DNA from: Thermus hydrothermalis
GTDB lineage: Bacteria > Deinococcota > Deinococci > Deinococcales > Thermaceae
NCBI RefSeq assembly: GCF_022760925.1
Contig: NZ_JAKTNT010000004.1
Span: forward strand, 1-64,000
Direction: 5' to 3'
DNA: 64,000 nt
Shown piece after piece: positions 53,541 through 64,000 of the stretch. A program made the translations under genes and the position numbers. The notes under the pieces were generated by a model. The model was not told the origin of the DNA, did not search any database, and worked only from the letters and a program-made list of their open reading frames with translations. Position 1 is the stretch's first letter; every line of letters begins with the position of its first letter.

Positions 53541-53553
53541 GCCGCCCATGGTA

Positions 53554-55074
<1,521 letters not shown>

Positions 55075-55166
55075 CTCTCCTCCCCAAGGGGCCAAGCCCC
55101 GGTTAAAGGGCATCTTAAGGCCAAGGTGAGCGGGGGCGCAAACCCACGAAGGGGCAGGGCTTAGGC

Positions 55167-55172
55167 TAGAAT
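55167..55172 (+). promoter_or_regulatory. -10 box of clpC
   Basis: TAGAAT 17 nt before the ATG at 55190, with GAGGGGAG as ribosome site between. -35 not clear; no CIRCE or CtsR-like operator recognised. Confidence 0.45.
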
Positions 55173-55189
55173 GTGAGGTAGAGGGGAGC

Positions 55190-57400
55190 ATGAACAGGTA
55201 CGACGACCGCGCCAGGCTGGTCTTTCACTACGCAAGGGAGGAGGGGAGCCGCTTAGGCCACTCCATGATCGGCCCAGAGCACCTCCTCCTGGGCCTGATG
55301 CGCGAGGGGGGCACCGCGGCCCGCATCCTCCAGGAGTACGGGGCGAGCCTCGAGGCCATGCGCCGCATGGTGGAGGAGCTGGTGGGCCGGGGTGAGGGGA
55401 GCCGCACGGGCGAGCCCCCCGCCATCACCCCCAGGGCGAGGCGGGTCATGGAGCTGGCGAGCGCCGAGGCCCGCAACATGGGCGCCTCGGTGATCGGCAC
55501 CGAGCACATCCTCCTGGGCATCATCCGCGAGGGGGACGGGATCGCCTACCGCATCCTCTCCCACTTCGCCAAGGACGTGGACGCCATCCGCTGGCGGGTC
55601 CTGTCCATGGCTGAGGGGCGGGAGCGGGAAAAGCCCGTGAACACCCCCTTCCTGGACGAGTACGGCCGCGACCTCACCAAGGAGGCCCGGGAAGGGAAGC
55701 TGGACCCCGTGATCGGCCGGCAGGAGGAGATCAACCGGGTCATCCAGATCCTGGCGAGGCGCACCAAGAATAACCCCGTCCTCATCGGGGACCCGGGGGT
55801 GGGCAAGACCGCCATCGTGGAAGGCCTGGCCCAGGCCATCGTGGAGGGCCGGGTTCCCCCCATCCTGCGGGGGGCCAGGGTGGTGGCCATTGACCTGGCC
55901 GGGGTGGTGGCGGGCACCAAGTACCGGGGCGAGTTTGAGGAGAGGCTTCGCCAGATCATTGAGGAGCTCAAAAACGCCAAGGTCATCGCCTTCATTGACG
56001 AGCTCCACACCCTCATCGGGGCCGGGGGGGCCGAGGGCACCCTGGACGCCGCCAACATCCTGAAGCCGGCCCTGGCCCGGGGGGAGATCCAGGTCATTGG
56101 GGCCACCACCACCGGGGAGTACCACCGCTACATTGAAAAGGACCCCGCCCTGGAGCGCCGCTTCCAACCGGTGATCGTCCTGGAACCCTCCCCGGAGGAA
56201 ACCCTGGAGATCCTCAAGGGCCTCCGCCCCCGTTACGAGGCCCACCACGGGGTCATCATCCCGGACGAGATCCTGGAGCTTTCGGTCAAAATCGGCATCC
56301 GCTCCCTGCCCGGGCGCAACTTCCCCGACAAGGCCATTGACCTCATTGACGAGGCGGCAAGCCGCGTGCGCCTCAATGCCTCCTTGGGCCTGCCCGTGGC
56401 CGAGGAGGAGGACGGCACCCCCGTGGTGACCCGGGAGGACATCGAGGCGGTGGTGGACTCCTGGGGCGGGGTCTACGTGGACGACAAGGACGACGAAAAG
56501 CTCATGCGCCTGGAAGAGGAGCTAAGGAAGCGGGTGGTGGGCCAGGAGGAGGCCATCCGCGCCCTGGCGAACGCCCTAAGGAGGGCCCGGGTGGGCCTCG
56601 GGGGCAGGACCCGGGTAGCCGCGAGCTTCCTCTTTGTGGGGCAAAGCGGCGTGGGCAAGACGCAACTGGCCAAGGCGCTGGCTGAGGTGCTCTTCGGCTC
56701 GGAACGGGCCCTCATCCGCTTTGACATGTCCGAGTTCCAGGAGCCCCACTCCATCTCCAAGCTCATCGGGGCCCCGCCCGGCTACGTGGGCTACGAGCAA
56801 GGGGGCCGTCTCACGGAAGCGGTGCGCCGCCAACCCTTTAGCGTGGTCCTCCTGGACGAGATTGAAAAGGCCCACCCCGACATCTACAACACCTTCCTCC
56901 AGGTCCTGGACGAAGGCCGCCTCACGGACGGCATGGGGCGCACCGTGGACTTCCGCCGCGTCATCCTCATCATGACCTCCAACACCGGCTACAACGTGGG
57001 CCCCGCCATCGGCTTCACCAGCAAGGAGGTGGACACCGAGTCCCCCTTGAAGGCCCTCTTCACCCCTGAGTTCCTGGACCGCCTGGACGAGGTGATCCGC
57101 TTCCGTCCCCTCACGGAGGAGGAGTTGGTGCAGGTGGCCCGGCTCATGCTGGAGGATATCCAGAAGGAGCTGAAGAGCCGGGACATAGAGGTGGCCTTCG
57201 CTCCGGAAGTGGCCCGCTTCGTGGTGGAACAGGCCCCCAAGACGGGAAGCGCCCGGGCCATCCGCGGGGTGATCCGGGAGCGCATAGAAGACCCCCTTTC
57301 CCTGGCCCTCCTGAAAAAGCCCACGGGGCGGCTTTACGTGGCCGTGGAGGAAGGCCGCCTGGCCTTCCACGAGGTGGAGGGCGAGGAGCTCTTGGTCTAG
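55190..57400 (+). CDS. clpC: ClpC-type AAA+ unfoldase lacking the middle (M) domain
   Basis: 736 residues. Two N-terminal Clp repeats ([26 protein letters not shown]), NBD1 with Walker A GDPGVGKT (about 200), [15 protein letters not shown], then NBD2 with GQSGVGKT (about 483), [13 protein letters not shown] and [11 protein letters not shown]. The ClpP-contact tripeptide IGF is at 607-609, so it should dock to ClpP. Between NBD1 and NBD2 only about 35 residues ([19 protein letters not shown] to RVVGQEEA) remain; the coiled-coil M domain and UVR motif of Bacillus ClpC are absent. Adaptor use must differ from MecA-type control. Terminator follows. Confidence 0.93.
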   Translation: MNRYDDRARLVFHYAREEGSRLGHSMIGPEHLLLGLMREGGTAARILQEYGASLEAMRRMVEELVGRGEGSRTGEPPAITPRARRVMELASAEARNMGASVIGTEHILLGIIREGDGIAYRILSHFAKDVDAIRWRVLSMAEGREREKPVNTPFLDEYGRDLTKEAREGKLDPVIGRQEEINRVIQILARRTKNNPVLIGDPGVGKTAIVEGLAQAIVEGRVPPILRGARVVAIDLAGVVAGTKYRGEFEERLRQIIEELKNAKVIAFIDELHTLIGAGGAEGTLDAANILKPALARGEIQVIGATTTGEYHRYIEKDPALERRFQPVIVLEPSPEETLEILKGLRPRYEAHHGVIIPDEILELSVKIGIRSLPGRNFPDKAIDLIDEAASRVRLNASLGLPVAEEEDGTPVVTREDIEAVVDSWGGVYVDDKDDEKLMRLEEELRKRVVGQEEAIRALANALRRARVGLGGRTRVAASFLFVGQSGVGKTQLAKALAEVLFGSERALIRFDMSEFQEPHSISKLIGAPPGYVGYEQGGRLTEAVRRQPFSVVLLDEIEKAHPDIYNTFLQVLDEGRLTDGMGRTVDFRRVILIMTSNTGYNVGPAIGFTSKEVDTESPLKALFTPEFLDRLDEVIRFRPLTEEELVQVARLMLEDIQKELKSRDIEVAFAPEVARFVVEQAPKTGSARAIRGVIRERIEDPLSLALLKKPTGRLYVAVEEGRLAFHEVEGEELLV

Positions 57401-57417
57401 ATGGGTAGCGCAAGGTG

Positions 57418-57452
57418 GGGGAAAGGGTTTTAGGGCCCTTTCCCCTCTTTTT
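57418..57452 (+). terminator. Terminator after clpC, abutting the radA start codon
   Basis: Perfect 10-bp stem GGGGAAAGGG/CCCTTTCCCC with an 8-nt loop, followed by TCTTTTT, GACC and the radA ATG (57457). Confidence 0.85.
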
Positions 57453-57456
57453 GACC

Positions 57457-58725
57457 ATGGCCAAGACCGCATACGCCTGCGTGGAGTGCGGCTACCGCAC
57501 GCCCAAGCCCCTGGGCCGGTGCCCGGGGTGCGGGGCTTGGGGAAGCTTCCAAGAGGTGGCCCCCACCACCCGCCGGGAAGCCCCAAAGGAGGCGGCCTCC
57601 CTCCTTGCCCTTTCCCAGGTGGACGAAGGGGAGGAGCGGCGCTTTTCCTCGGGGCTTGCGGAGGTGGACCGGGTGCTGGGCGGGGGGTTCGTCCCGGGGG
57701 AGGTGGTGCTCTTGGGAGGCGAGCCTGGGGTGGGCAAGAGCACCCTCCTCCTGGAGATGGCCAAGCGCATGGGCCGGGAGGTGTACTACGTGGCCGGGGA
57801 GGAGTCCCCGGCGCAGATCAAGCTCCGGGCCCGGCGGCTCGGCCTAGATGACCTTCTCCTCCTAAAGGAAACGCGCCTGGAGCCCCTTTTGGCCCTCTTG
57901 GAACGCACGCCGCCCGAGGCGCTTTTCGTGGATTCCATCCAGACCATTGAGGCGGGGGGAAGCCCCGGGAGCCTGGTGGCGGTACGGGAGGCCACGGGGG
58001 CGTTTGTGCGCTTCGCTAAGGCCACGGGCACGGCGGTGGTCCTGGTGGGGCACGTGACCAAGGAAGGGGTGGTGGCGGGGCCCAAGAGCGTGGAGCACGC
58101 CGTGGACGCCACCCTTTACCTGGAGACCGCTGGGGTGTACCGGGTCCTCCGGAGCGCCAAGAACCGCTTTGGCCCCGTGGGGGAGCTTGGGGTCTTCCGC
58201 ATGGAGGAAGGGGGGCTTTTAGAGGTGAAAAACCCTTCCGAGGCCTTCCTCCTGGAAAGGCCCATTGGGGTGCCGGGAAGCGCCATCGCCCTGGCCTTGG
58301 CTGGGGAAAGGGCCTTGGCCCTCGAGGTCCAGGCCCTGGCGGCCAAGACCCCCTTCCCCGCTCCCCGCCGGGTGGTGCAGGGCTTAGACGGGAGGCGGGT
58401 GGACATGGTCCTCGCCGTGCTAGAGAGGCGGCTCGGCCTCCCCCTGGGCAACCTGGACGTCTACGTGAACCTGGCGGGGGGGCTTCGGGTGCTGGACCCC
58501 GGGCTGGATCTGGCCGTGGCCCTGGCGGTGTATTCTGCGGTGGTGGGTAAGCCCCTTCCCCAGGACCTGGCGGTGGTGGGAGAGGTGGGGCTTCTCGGCG
58601 AGGTGCGGAACGTGGTGGGCCTGGAGAGGCGGCTTAAGGAAGGGGAGCGGGCGGGCTTTTCCCGCTTCCTCCACCCCGGGAACACCCGGGGCCTGAAGGA
58701 GGCCGTGGAGAGGTACCTGGAATGA
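57457..58725 (+). CDS. radA: DNA repair protein RadA
   Basis: RecA-like helicase/branch-migration factor in recombinational repair and transformation. N-terminal C4 zinc finger CVECGYRTPKPLGRCPGCG (8-26), Walker A GEPGVGKST (about 88-96), RadA-specific KNRFG (about 235-239) and C-terminal Lon-protease-like domain (about 270-422). 422 residues. ATG 57457 lies 4 nt after the T-run of the clpC terminator; a longer in-frame reading would start within that terminator. 4-nt overlap with the PIN-TRAM gene. Confidence 0.95.
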   Translation: MAKTAYACVECGYRTPKPLGRCPGCGAWGSFQEVAPTTRREAPKEAASLLALSQVDEGEERRFSSGLAEVDRVLGGGFVPGEVVLLGGEPGVGKSTLLLEMAKRMGREVYYVAGEESPAQIKLRARRLGLDDLLLLKETRLEPLLALLERTPPEALFVDSIQTIEAGGSPGSLVAVREATGAFVRFAKATGTAVVLVGHVTKEGVVAGPKSVEHAVDATLYLETAGVYRVLRSAKNRFGPVGELGVFRMEEGGLLEVKNPSEAFLLERPIGVPGSAIALALAGERALALEVQALAAKTPFPAPRRVVQGLDGRRVDMVLAVLERRLGLPLGNLDVYVNLAGGLRVLDPGLDLAVALAVYSAVVGKPLPQDLAVVGEVGLLGEVRNVVGLERRLKEGERAGFSRFLHPGNTRGLKEAVERYLE

Positions 58726-59726
58726 GCGGCCAAGTCTTCTTGTATCTTCTCTTTGCTTTCCTGGGTTACCAGCTGGCGGTGGTCCTGGAGGGGTTGGGCC
58801 TCCTTCCCCGCTCCGCCGGGCTCCTTTCCCTCAACCGGCTCTACCTCTTCCTGGCGGGCTTTCTCGCCGGCGTCCTCCTCGTCCCGAGGCTGGAGGCCCT
58901 GGCGGAAAGGCCCCTGCGCCGCCTAAAGGACCTCCCTCCCGAGGTGCCCGTGGCCCTGACCCTGGGGGCCACCTTAGGCCTTCTCCTCACGGTCCTCCTC
59001 ACCACCCTGCTTTCCCAGGTGCCGGGCTTCTCCCCTTACCATAGCCTCCTCCTCGCCCTCTTTTTGGTGGGGCTTTTTTCCTACTTGGCCCTGGGCTACC
59101 GGGACTACCTGCGCCTGCCCCGGCCGGAAAGGGCCAAGGGGGGCAAGCTCTTGGACACGAGCGTTCTGGTGGACGGGCGCATCGCCGAGGTGGCGGCCAC
59201 GGGGTTTTTGGAAGGGCCCCTCTATGTGCCCCACTTCGTGCTCAAAGAGCTGCAGCACTTCGCCGACAGCCAAGACCCCCTCAAGCGGGCCAAGGGAAGG
59301 CGGGGCCTCGAGGCCCTGGAAAAGCTCAAGGAGCACGTCCCCCTCGAGGTCCTAGAGGAAACCCCCAAGGGGGAAAGCGTGGACGAGAAGCTCCTCTTCC
59401 TGGCCCGGGACCTGGGGGCCGCCCTCGTGAGCAACGACCTCGCCCTCTTGCAGATGGCCCGCATCTACGGGGTAAAAGCCCTTTCCGTCCAGGCCCTGGC
59501 CCAGGCCCTAAGGCCCCAACTCCAGGTGGGGGACACCCTGAAGCTCCTGATCCTCAAGGAGGGGAAGGAGCCCCACCAGGGGGTGGGCTACCTGGAGGAC
59601 GGCTCCATGGTGGTGGTGGACGGGGGGATCCGCTACCGGGGGCAGGAGATTGAGGTGGTGGTGACCCAGGCCATCCAGACCCAGGTGGGCCGCCTTTTCT
59701 TCGCCCGTCCCGCTCACCAGGCCTAG
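58722..59726 (+). CDS. Membrane-anchored PIN-TRAM domain protein (YacL-like)
   Basis: 334 residues. Four membrane helices (about 5-135), then a PIN nuclease domain with acidic residues in [47 protein letters not shown] and [14 protein letters not shown]-terminal TRAM domain follows (about 268-334; [22 protein letters not shown]). Probably a ribonuclease at the membrane; natural substrate unknown. radA-yacL linkage also occurs in Firmicutes. ATG overlaps radA. Confidence 0.9.
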   Translation: MSGQVFLYLLFAFLGYQLAVVLEGLGLLPRSAGLLSLNRLYLFLAGFLAGVLLVPRLEALAERPLRRLKDLPPEVPVALTLGATLGLLLTVLLTTLLSQVPGFSPYHSLLLALFLVGLFSYLALGYRDYLRLPRPERAKGGKLLDTSVLVDGRIAEVAATGFLEGPLYVPHFVLKELQHFADSQDPLKRAKGRRGLEALEKLKEHVPLEVLEETPKGESVDEKLLFLARDLGAALVSNDLALLQMARIYGVKALSVQALAQALRPQLQVGDTLKLLILKEGKEPHQGVGYLEDGSMVVVDGGIRYRGQEIEVVVTQAIQTQVGRLFFARPAHQA

Positions 59727-59729
59727 GAG

Positions 59730-59760
59730 TATAATGCCCCTCGGCCTTGGCCGGCCGAGG
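59730..59760 (+). promoter_or_regulatory. sucCD -10 box and SD-sequestering hairpin
   Basis: TATAAT (59730-59735), consensus, followed by an 8-bp hairpin CCTCGGCC-TTGGCC-GGCCGAGG (59739-59760). The hairpin's 3' arm contains the first half of the sucC ribosome site (GAGGAGG), so the mRNA begins with a stem that can mask it. Confidence 0.6.
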
Positions 59761-59769
59761 AGGTGGAGC

Positions 59770-60906
59770 TTGAACCTGCACGAGTATCAAGCCAAGGAAA
59801 TCCTGGCCCGCTACGGGGTGCCGGTGCCGCCCGGCAAGGTGGCCTACACCCCAGACGAGGCGAAGCGCATCGCCGAGGAGTTCGGCAAGCGGGTGGTCAT
59901 CAAGGCCCAGGTGCACGTGGGCGGGAGAGGCAAGGCGGGCGGGGTGAAGCTCGCCGACACCCCCCAGGAGGCCTACGAGAAGGCCCAGGCCATCCTGGGC
60001 ATGAACATCAAGGGCCTCACGGTGAAAAAGGTCCTGGTGGCCGAGGCGGTGGACATCGCCAAGGAGTACTACGCCGGCCTCATCCTGGACCGGGCGCAGA
60101 AGCGGGTGGTCCTCATGCTCTCCAAGGAGGGGGGCGTGGACATTGAGGAGGTGGCGGCGGAACGCCCCGAGGCCATCCACAAGTTCTGGATTGACCCCCA
60201 CAAGGGGTTCCGTCCCTTTGAGGCCCGGGAGATGGTGAAGCGGGCGGGCCTCGAGGGCAACCTCAACAAGCTAGCCCAGGTCCTGGTGGCCCTCTACCGC
60301 GCCTACGAGGGGGTGGACGCCTCCATCGCCGAGATCAACCCCCTGGTGGTGACCACGGACGGCCAGGTGGTGGCCGCCGACGCCAAGATCGTCCTGGACG
60401 ATAACGCTCTCTTCCGCCACCCCGATTTGGCGGAGCTAAGGGAGATTGAGGCGGAACACCCCCTGGAAGTGGAGGCCAGCAACTACGGCTTCGCCTACGT
60501 GAAGCTTAACGGCAACATCGGCATCATTGGAAACGGGGCCGGGCTTGTGATGTACACCCTGGACCTGGTGAACCGGGTGGGGGGCAGGCCCGCCAACTTC
60601 CTGGACATCGGGGGCGGGGCCAAGGCCGAAGTGGTCTACAACGCCCTCAAGGTGGTCCTTAAAGACCCCGATGTGAAGGGGGTCTTTATCAACATCTTCG
60701 GCGGCATCACCCGGGCGGACGAGGTGGCCAAGGGGGTGATCCGGGCCCTGGAGGAAGGGCTTCTCACCAAACCGGTGGTCATGCGGGTGGCGGGCACCGC
60801 CGAGGAGGAGGCCAAGCGGCTTCTGGAAGGCAAGCCCATCTACATGTACCCCACGTCCATAGAAGCGGCTAAGGCCATCGTGGCCATGGTGGGAGGTGCG
60901 GCGTGA
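59770..60906 (+). CDS. sucC: Succinyl-CoA ligase (ADP-forming) beta subunit
   Basis: ATP-grasp subunit of the TCA-cycle enzyme. [21 protein letters not shown] start, [23 protein letters not shown] and [15 protein letters not shown] are complete. 378 residues with the TTG start at 59770, which gives the family N-terminus [15 protein letters not shown] lies 6 nt upstream. Its TTG start, near-perfect -10 and leader hairpin suggest tuned translation. Overlaps sucD by 4 nt. Confidence 0.96.
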   Translation: MNLHEYQAKEILARYGVPVPPGKVAYTPDEAKRIAEEFGKRVVIKAQVHVGGRGKAGGVKLADTPQEAYEKAQAILGMNIKGLTVKKVLVAEAVDIAKEYYAGLILDRAQKRVVLMLSKEGGVDIEEVAAERPEAIHKFWIDPHKGFRPFEAREMVKRAGLEGNLNKLAQVLVALYRAYEGVDASIAEINPLVVTTDGQVVAADAKIVLDDNALFRHPDLAELREIEAEHPLEVEASNYGFAYVKLNGNIGIIGNGAGLVMYTLDLVNRVGGRPANFLDIGGGAKAEVVYNALKVVLKDPDVKGVFINIFGGITRADEVAKGVIRALEEGLLTKPVVMRVAGTAEEEAKRLLEGKPIYMYPTSIEAAKAIVAMVGGAA

Positions 60907-61769
60907 TCCTGGTGAACCGCGAAACCCGGGTCCTGGTCAAAGGCATCACCGGCCGGGAAGGGCAGTTCCACACCAAGCAGATGCTGGACTACGGCACCAA
61001 GATCGTGGCCGGGGTCACCCCGGGGAAAGGGGGGACCGAGGTCTTCGGCCTACCCGTTTACGACACCGTGAAGGAGGCGGTGGCCCACCACGCCATAGAC
61101 GCCTCCATCATCTTCGTGCCTGCCCCCATGGCGGCGGACGCCGCCTTGGAAGCGGCCCACGCCGGCATCCCCCTCATCGTCCTCATCACGGAGGGCATCC
61201 CCACCCTGGACATGGTGAAGGCGGTGGCGGAGATCAAGGCCCTGGGTAGCCGCCTCATCGGGGGGAACTGCCCGGGCATCATCAGCGCCGAGGAAACCAA
61301 GATCGGCATCATGCCGGGCCACGTGTTCAAACGGGGCAAGGTGGGGCTCATCAGCCGCTCGGGCACCCTCACCTACGAGGCGGCGGCCGCCCTATCCCAG
61401 GCGGGCATCGGCACCACCACCACCGTGGGCATCGGCGGCGACCCGGTCATCGGCACCACCTTCAAGGACCTTCTCCCCCTCTTCAACGAGGACCCCGAGA
61501 CCGAGGCCGTGGTCCTCATCGGCGAGATCGGGGGCTCGGACGAGGAGGAGGCGGCGGCCTGGGTGAAGGAGAACATGAAAAAACCCGTGGTGGGCTTTAT
61601 CGGCGGCCGCTCCGCCCCCAAGGGGAAGCGCATGGGCCACGCCGGGGCCATCATCATGGGGAACGTGGGCACCCCGGAGTCCAAGCTCAGGGCCTTCGCC
61701 GAGGCGGGCATCCCCGTGGCGGACACCATTGACGAGATTGTGGAGCTCGTGAAAAAGGCCCTGGGCTAA
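60903..61769 (+). CDS. sucD: Succinyl-CoA ligase alpha subunit
   Basis: CoA-binding and phospho-His subunit. [31 protein letters not shown] start; the transient phosphohistidine is His246 in [33 protein letters not shown] and [11 protein letters not shown] are typical. 288 residues. GTG start at 60903 overlaps sucC (GTGA). A strong terminator follows. Confidence 0.97.
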   Translation: MILVNRETRVLVKGITGREGQFHTKQMLDYGTKIVAGVTPGKGGTEVFGLPVYDTVKEAVAHHAIDASIIFVPAPMAADAALEAAHAGIPLIVLITEGIPTLDMVKAVAEIKALGSRLIGGNCPGIISAEETKIGIMPGHVFKRGKVGLISRSGTLTYEAAAALSQAGIGTTTTVGIGGDPVIGTTFKDLLPLFNEDPETEAVVLIGEIGGSDEEEAAAWVKENMKKPVVGFIGGRSAPKGKRMGHAGAIIMGNVGTPESKLRAFAEAGIPVADTIDEIVELVKKALG

Positions 61770-61784
61770 GGGGCCTAAGCCCCA

Positions 61785-61809
61785 GGGGGGCCCCGCTTGG
61801 GGCCCCCTT
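61785..61809 (+). terminator. Terminator of sucCD, also between convergent malQ
   Basis: GGGGGCCCC-GCTT-GGGGCCCCC stem (61786-61807), followed by TTC. The malQ stop lies at its right edge, so it may act on both strands. Confidence 0.75.
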
Positions 61810-63311
61810 CACGTTCGGCCCGTGGCCTCCGCCATGGCCAAAAGCCTCTCCCCGTGCACCTCGCCCAGCTCCCCCGGCCGGAGCCGCCAGGCCCAGTTGC
61901 CGCTTGGCCTTCCCGGGTAGTTCATCCGCGCCTCGGACCCCAAAGCCAAAACGTCCTGCACGGGGTAGACGGCAAGCTGGGCCCGGGACATCATCCCGAG
62001 GCGCATAAGGGCCCAGGGCACCTCGGTTTCCTCCCTAAAGGTTATCCCCCAGTCCGCCAGATACCGCCCCATAAAGTCCCGCTCGTGGGGCGTGGCGGTG
62101 CGGTACCACCCCAGGGTGGTGTCGTTGTCGTGGGTGCCGGTGTAGACCACCACCCGCCCGTGCTCGGGGTAGTTGTGGGGGAGGAAAGGGTTTTCCATCC
62201 CGTCGTCAAAGGCGAACTGCAACACCTTCATCCCGGGCAGACCAAAGCGGTCCCGCAAGGCCTCCACCTCGGGGGTGATGAAGCCCAGGTCCTCCGCCAG
62301 GATGGGGACCCTTCCGAAGACCTCCCGGATGCGGGCGAAAAGCCTTTCCCCCGGGGCCTTGACCCAGCGCCCCTCCACCGCCGTGGGGCAGGAGGCGGGG
62401 ATTTCCCAATAAGCCTCAAAGCCCCGGAAGTGGTCTATGCGCACCAGGTGGAAAAGCTCCAACGCCTTCCGCAAACGGGCGATCCAGAAGGAGAAGCCCT
62501 CCCGTTCCAAAACCTCCCAGCGGTAAAGGGGGTTGCCCCAGCGCTGCCCGGTTTCCGAGAAGTAGTCCGGGGGCACCCCTGCCACCACCGTGGGCTTCCC
62601 CGCCTCGTCCAGGTGGAACCACTCGGGGTGGGCCCAGACCTCGGCGGAGTCCTCGGCCACGAAGATGGGCATGTCCCCGATGAAGGCGATGCCCAAGGCC
62701 TCGGCCTCCTCCTTGAGGGCGCCCCACTGGCGGAAAAAGAGCCACTGGGTGAAGGCGTGGAAGGCGATTTCCTCCGCCAAGGAAGCTTCCGCCTCCCTAA
62801 GCGCCCGCTCCTCCCGCCTTCTCAGGGGGAGGGGCCAGGCGTTCCAAGGTAGGCCGCCGTGGTGGGCTTTGAGGGCCATGAAGAGGGCGTAGTCCCGGAG
62901 CCACCAGGCCTCCTCCTCCCGGAAGCGGGCGAAGTCCTCCCGCTCCTCCGGGGAGGCCTTTTGGCGGAAGCCTTGGAAGGCCGCCCGTAGGGCGGGCCAC
63001 TTCCAGGCATAAAGGAGCCCGTAGTCCACCCTGCCCTCCGGGAAACCGGGGTCTTCCAGCCGGAGGAAGCCCCGCTCCGCCAGGGGCCTTAGGTCCACCA
63101 GGTAAGGGTTCCCGGCGAAGGCGCTAAAGGACTGGTAGGGGGAGTCGCCATAGCCCGTGGGGCCGAGGGGCAGAACCTGCCAGTAGCGGGCCCCGGCTCC
63201 CTTCAGGAAGCGGAGAAAGGCCCGGGCCTCTTCCCCCAACACCCCCACGCCCCAAGGGCCCGGAAGGCTCGTGGGGTGGAGGAGCAAACCGTAGGCGCGG
63301 GGTAGGTCCAT
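61809..63311 (-). CDS. malQ: 4-alpha-glucanotransferase (amylomaltase)
   Basis: GH77 enzyme that transfers maltosyl/glucan units; with glycogen or maltodextrin metabolism in the cytoplasm. Nucleophile Asp in VRIDHFRGFEAYW, acid/base Glu in ILAEDLGFITPEV and third Asp in YTGTHDNDTTLGW. The N-terminal YGLLLHPTSLPGPWGVGVLG is typical. 500 residues, the length of the T. aquaticus and T. thermophilus enzymes. Leaderless start: TAGACT lies 6 nt before ATG 63311. Confidence 0.97.
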   Translation of the reverse strand: MDLPRAYGLLLHPTSLPGPWGVGVLGEEARAFLRFLKGAGARYWQVLPLGPTGYGDSPYQSFSAFAGNPYLVDLRPLAERGFLRLEDPGFPEGRVDYGLLYAWKWPALRAAFQGFRQKASPEEREDFARFREEEAWWLRDYALFMALKAHHGGLPWNAWPLPLRRREERALREAEASLAEEIAFHAFTQWLFFRQWGALKEEAEALGIAFIGDMPIFVAEDSAEVWAHPEWFHLDEAGKPTVVAGVPPDYFSETGQRWGNPLYRWEVLEREGFSFWIARLRKALELFHLVRIDHFRGFEAYWEIPASCPTAVEGRWVKAPGERLFARIREVFGRVPILAEDLGFITPEVEALRDRFGLPGMKVLQFAFDDGMENPFLPHNYPEHGRVVVYTGTHDNDTTLGWYRTATPHERDFMGRYLADWGITFREETEVPWALMRLGMMSRAQLAVYPVQDVLALGSEARMNYPGRPSGNWAWRLRPGELGEVHGERLLAMAEATGRT

Positions 63312-63317
63312 GCCCCC

Positions 63318-63323
63318 AGTCTA
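63318..63323 (-). promoter_or_regulatory. -10 box of leaderless malQ promoter
   Basis: TAGACT on the minus strand, then GGGGGC (6 nt), then ATG 63311. Confidence 0.5.
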
Positions 63324-63352
63324 CCCCCTACGTGGAAAGGCTTCCAGCCCCC

Positions 63353-64000
63353 CTAACCCACCTTGTTGCCCTTCTCGTCGTAGGTGTAAAAGCCCCGGCC
63401 CGCCTTGCGCCCCAAAAGCCCCGCCTGCACCATGCGGCGAAGGAGGGGCGAGGGGCGGTACTTGTCGTCTCCGAAGCCCTTATGGAGCACTTCCATGATG
63501 GCCAGGCAGGTGTCCAGGCCGATGAAGTCGGCAAGCTCCAGGGGCCCCATGGGGTGGTTCATCCCAAGGCGCATGATCCCGTCAATGGCCTCCTTGCTGG
63601 CCACCCCTTCCCGCAAGGCCTCTATGGCCTCGTTGATCATGGGCATGAGGAGGCGGTTGGAGATGAAGCCCGGGTAGTCCTGCACCTCCAAGGGGGTCTT
63701 CCCCATGCGCTTCGCCACCGCCACCACCACGTCCCGGGTTTCCGGGGCGGTGAGCTCCCCCCGGATCACCTCCACGAGCTGCATGAGGGGCACGGGGTTG
63801 AAGAAGTGCATGCCGATGAACCGCTCGGGCCGCCCGGAATAGCGGGCCAAGGCGGTGATGGGGATGGAGCTCGTGTTGCTGGCCAGGATGGCCTCGGGCT
63901 TGGCCAAGGTGGAGAGGCGCTCAAAGAGCCGCCGCTTCTCCCCTTCGTCCTCCACGATGGCCTCCACGATGAGGTCGGCCTCCTCGAGGGCCTCGAGGGC
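63353..64000 (-). CDS. hbd: 3-hydroxyacyl-CoA (3-hydroxybutyryl-CoA) dehydrogenase, partial at the window end
   Basis: The C-terminal about 215 residues are present; the N-terminal NAD-binding part lies beyond 64000. [32 protein letters not shown] with the catalytic His, [17 protein letters not shown] and [16 protein letters not shown] are conserved in the single-domain hbd/PaaH type. Reduces acetoacetyl-CoA or oxidises 3-hydroxyacyl-CoA in fatty acid or polyhydroxybutyrate-related metabolism. An in-frame ATG near 63967 is internal, since upstream codons ([11 protein letters not shown]) continue the family sequence. 41 nt before malQ. Confidence 0.92.
   Translation of the reverse strand, partial: ALEALEEADLIVEAIVEDEGEKRRLFERLSTLAKPEAILASNTSSIPITALARYSGRPERFIGMHFFNPVPLMQLVEVIRGELTAPETRDVVVAVAKRMGKTPLEVQDYPGFISNRLLMPMINEAIEALREGVASKEAIDGIMRLGMNHPMGPLELADFIGLDTCLAIMEVLHKGFGDDKYRPSPLLRRMVQAGLLGRKAGRGFYTYDEKGNKVG

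Overview
The window comes from a Thermus species. GC content is very high and most codons end in G or C. The superoxide dismutase, amylomaltase (500 residues), GlyRS (506 residues) and SucC (378 residues) have the lengths and sequences typical of Thermus, and the argF-ORF-argC-argJ order is one I recall from T. thermophilus. The SodA I remember for T. thermophilus differs at several positions, so this is probably another species or strain. I cannot name it.

Layout. 1-10.4 kb: an IS982-type end that closes an aldehyde dehydrogenase gene, a DMT transporter, coaD-rsmD-Na/Pi transporter, tRNA-Pro, a SAM-I riboswitch driving metY-metX, then mnmE and hemL. 10.4-16.9 kb: an accessory island with a CRISPR-repeat-like relic, a decayed transposase, a low-GC two-gene ATPase/TOPRIM-like module (candidate defence system), an intact IS982-family element, and a HUH replication protein, a nuclease-like gene and a tyrosine integrase beside tRNA-Met. 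17-24 kb: ychF, deoC, a PLD protein, maf and the elongasome genes mreC-mreD-PBP2-minC. 24-34 kb: envelope proteins, the arginine operon, bshB1, plsY and a split ABC-2 exporter. 34-41.7 kb: branched-chain amino acid genes (ilvB-ilvN-ilvC-leuA-cimA) behind a leader-peptide attenuator, and ypdA. 41.7-48.7 kb: terC, fumC, sodA, mqnB, a PlsY/acyl-ACP-reductase-like fusion, and infC-rpmI-rplT. 48.7-64 kb: enoyl-CoA hydratase, glnS, tlyA, asd, glyS, clpC, radA, a PIN-TRAM protein, sucCD, malQ and a 3-hydroxyacyl-CoA dehydrogenase cut by the window end.

Gene packing is extreme: ATGA/GTGA overlaps, convergent overlaps, and many start codons exactly 6 nt behind a TANNNT-like -10 box. This implies leaderless transcripts, and in several cases the upstream stop codon is part of the -10 box.

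The most unusual items are the PlsY-AAR fusion next to futalosine hydrolase, the ATPase/TOPRIM-like pair in the island, the tRNA-associated HUH-Rep/integrase element, the AUA start of infC, the Leu/Val/Ile-rich leader peptide, and a symmetrical 18-bp divergent promoter at 51.84 kb. All functions are inferred by reading the sequence; no database search was run.
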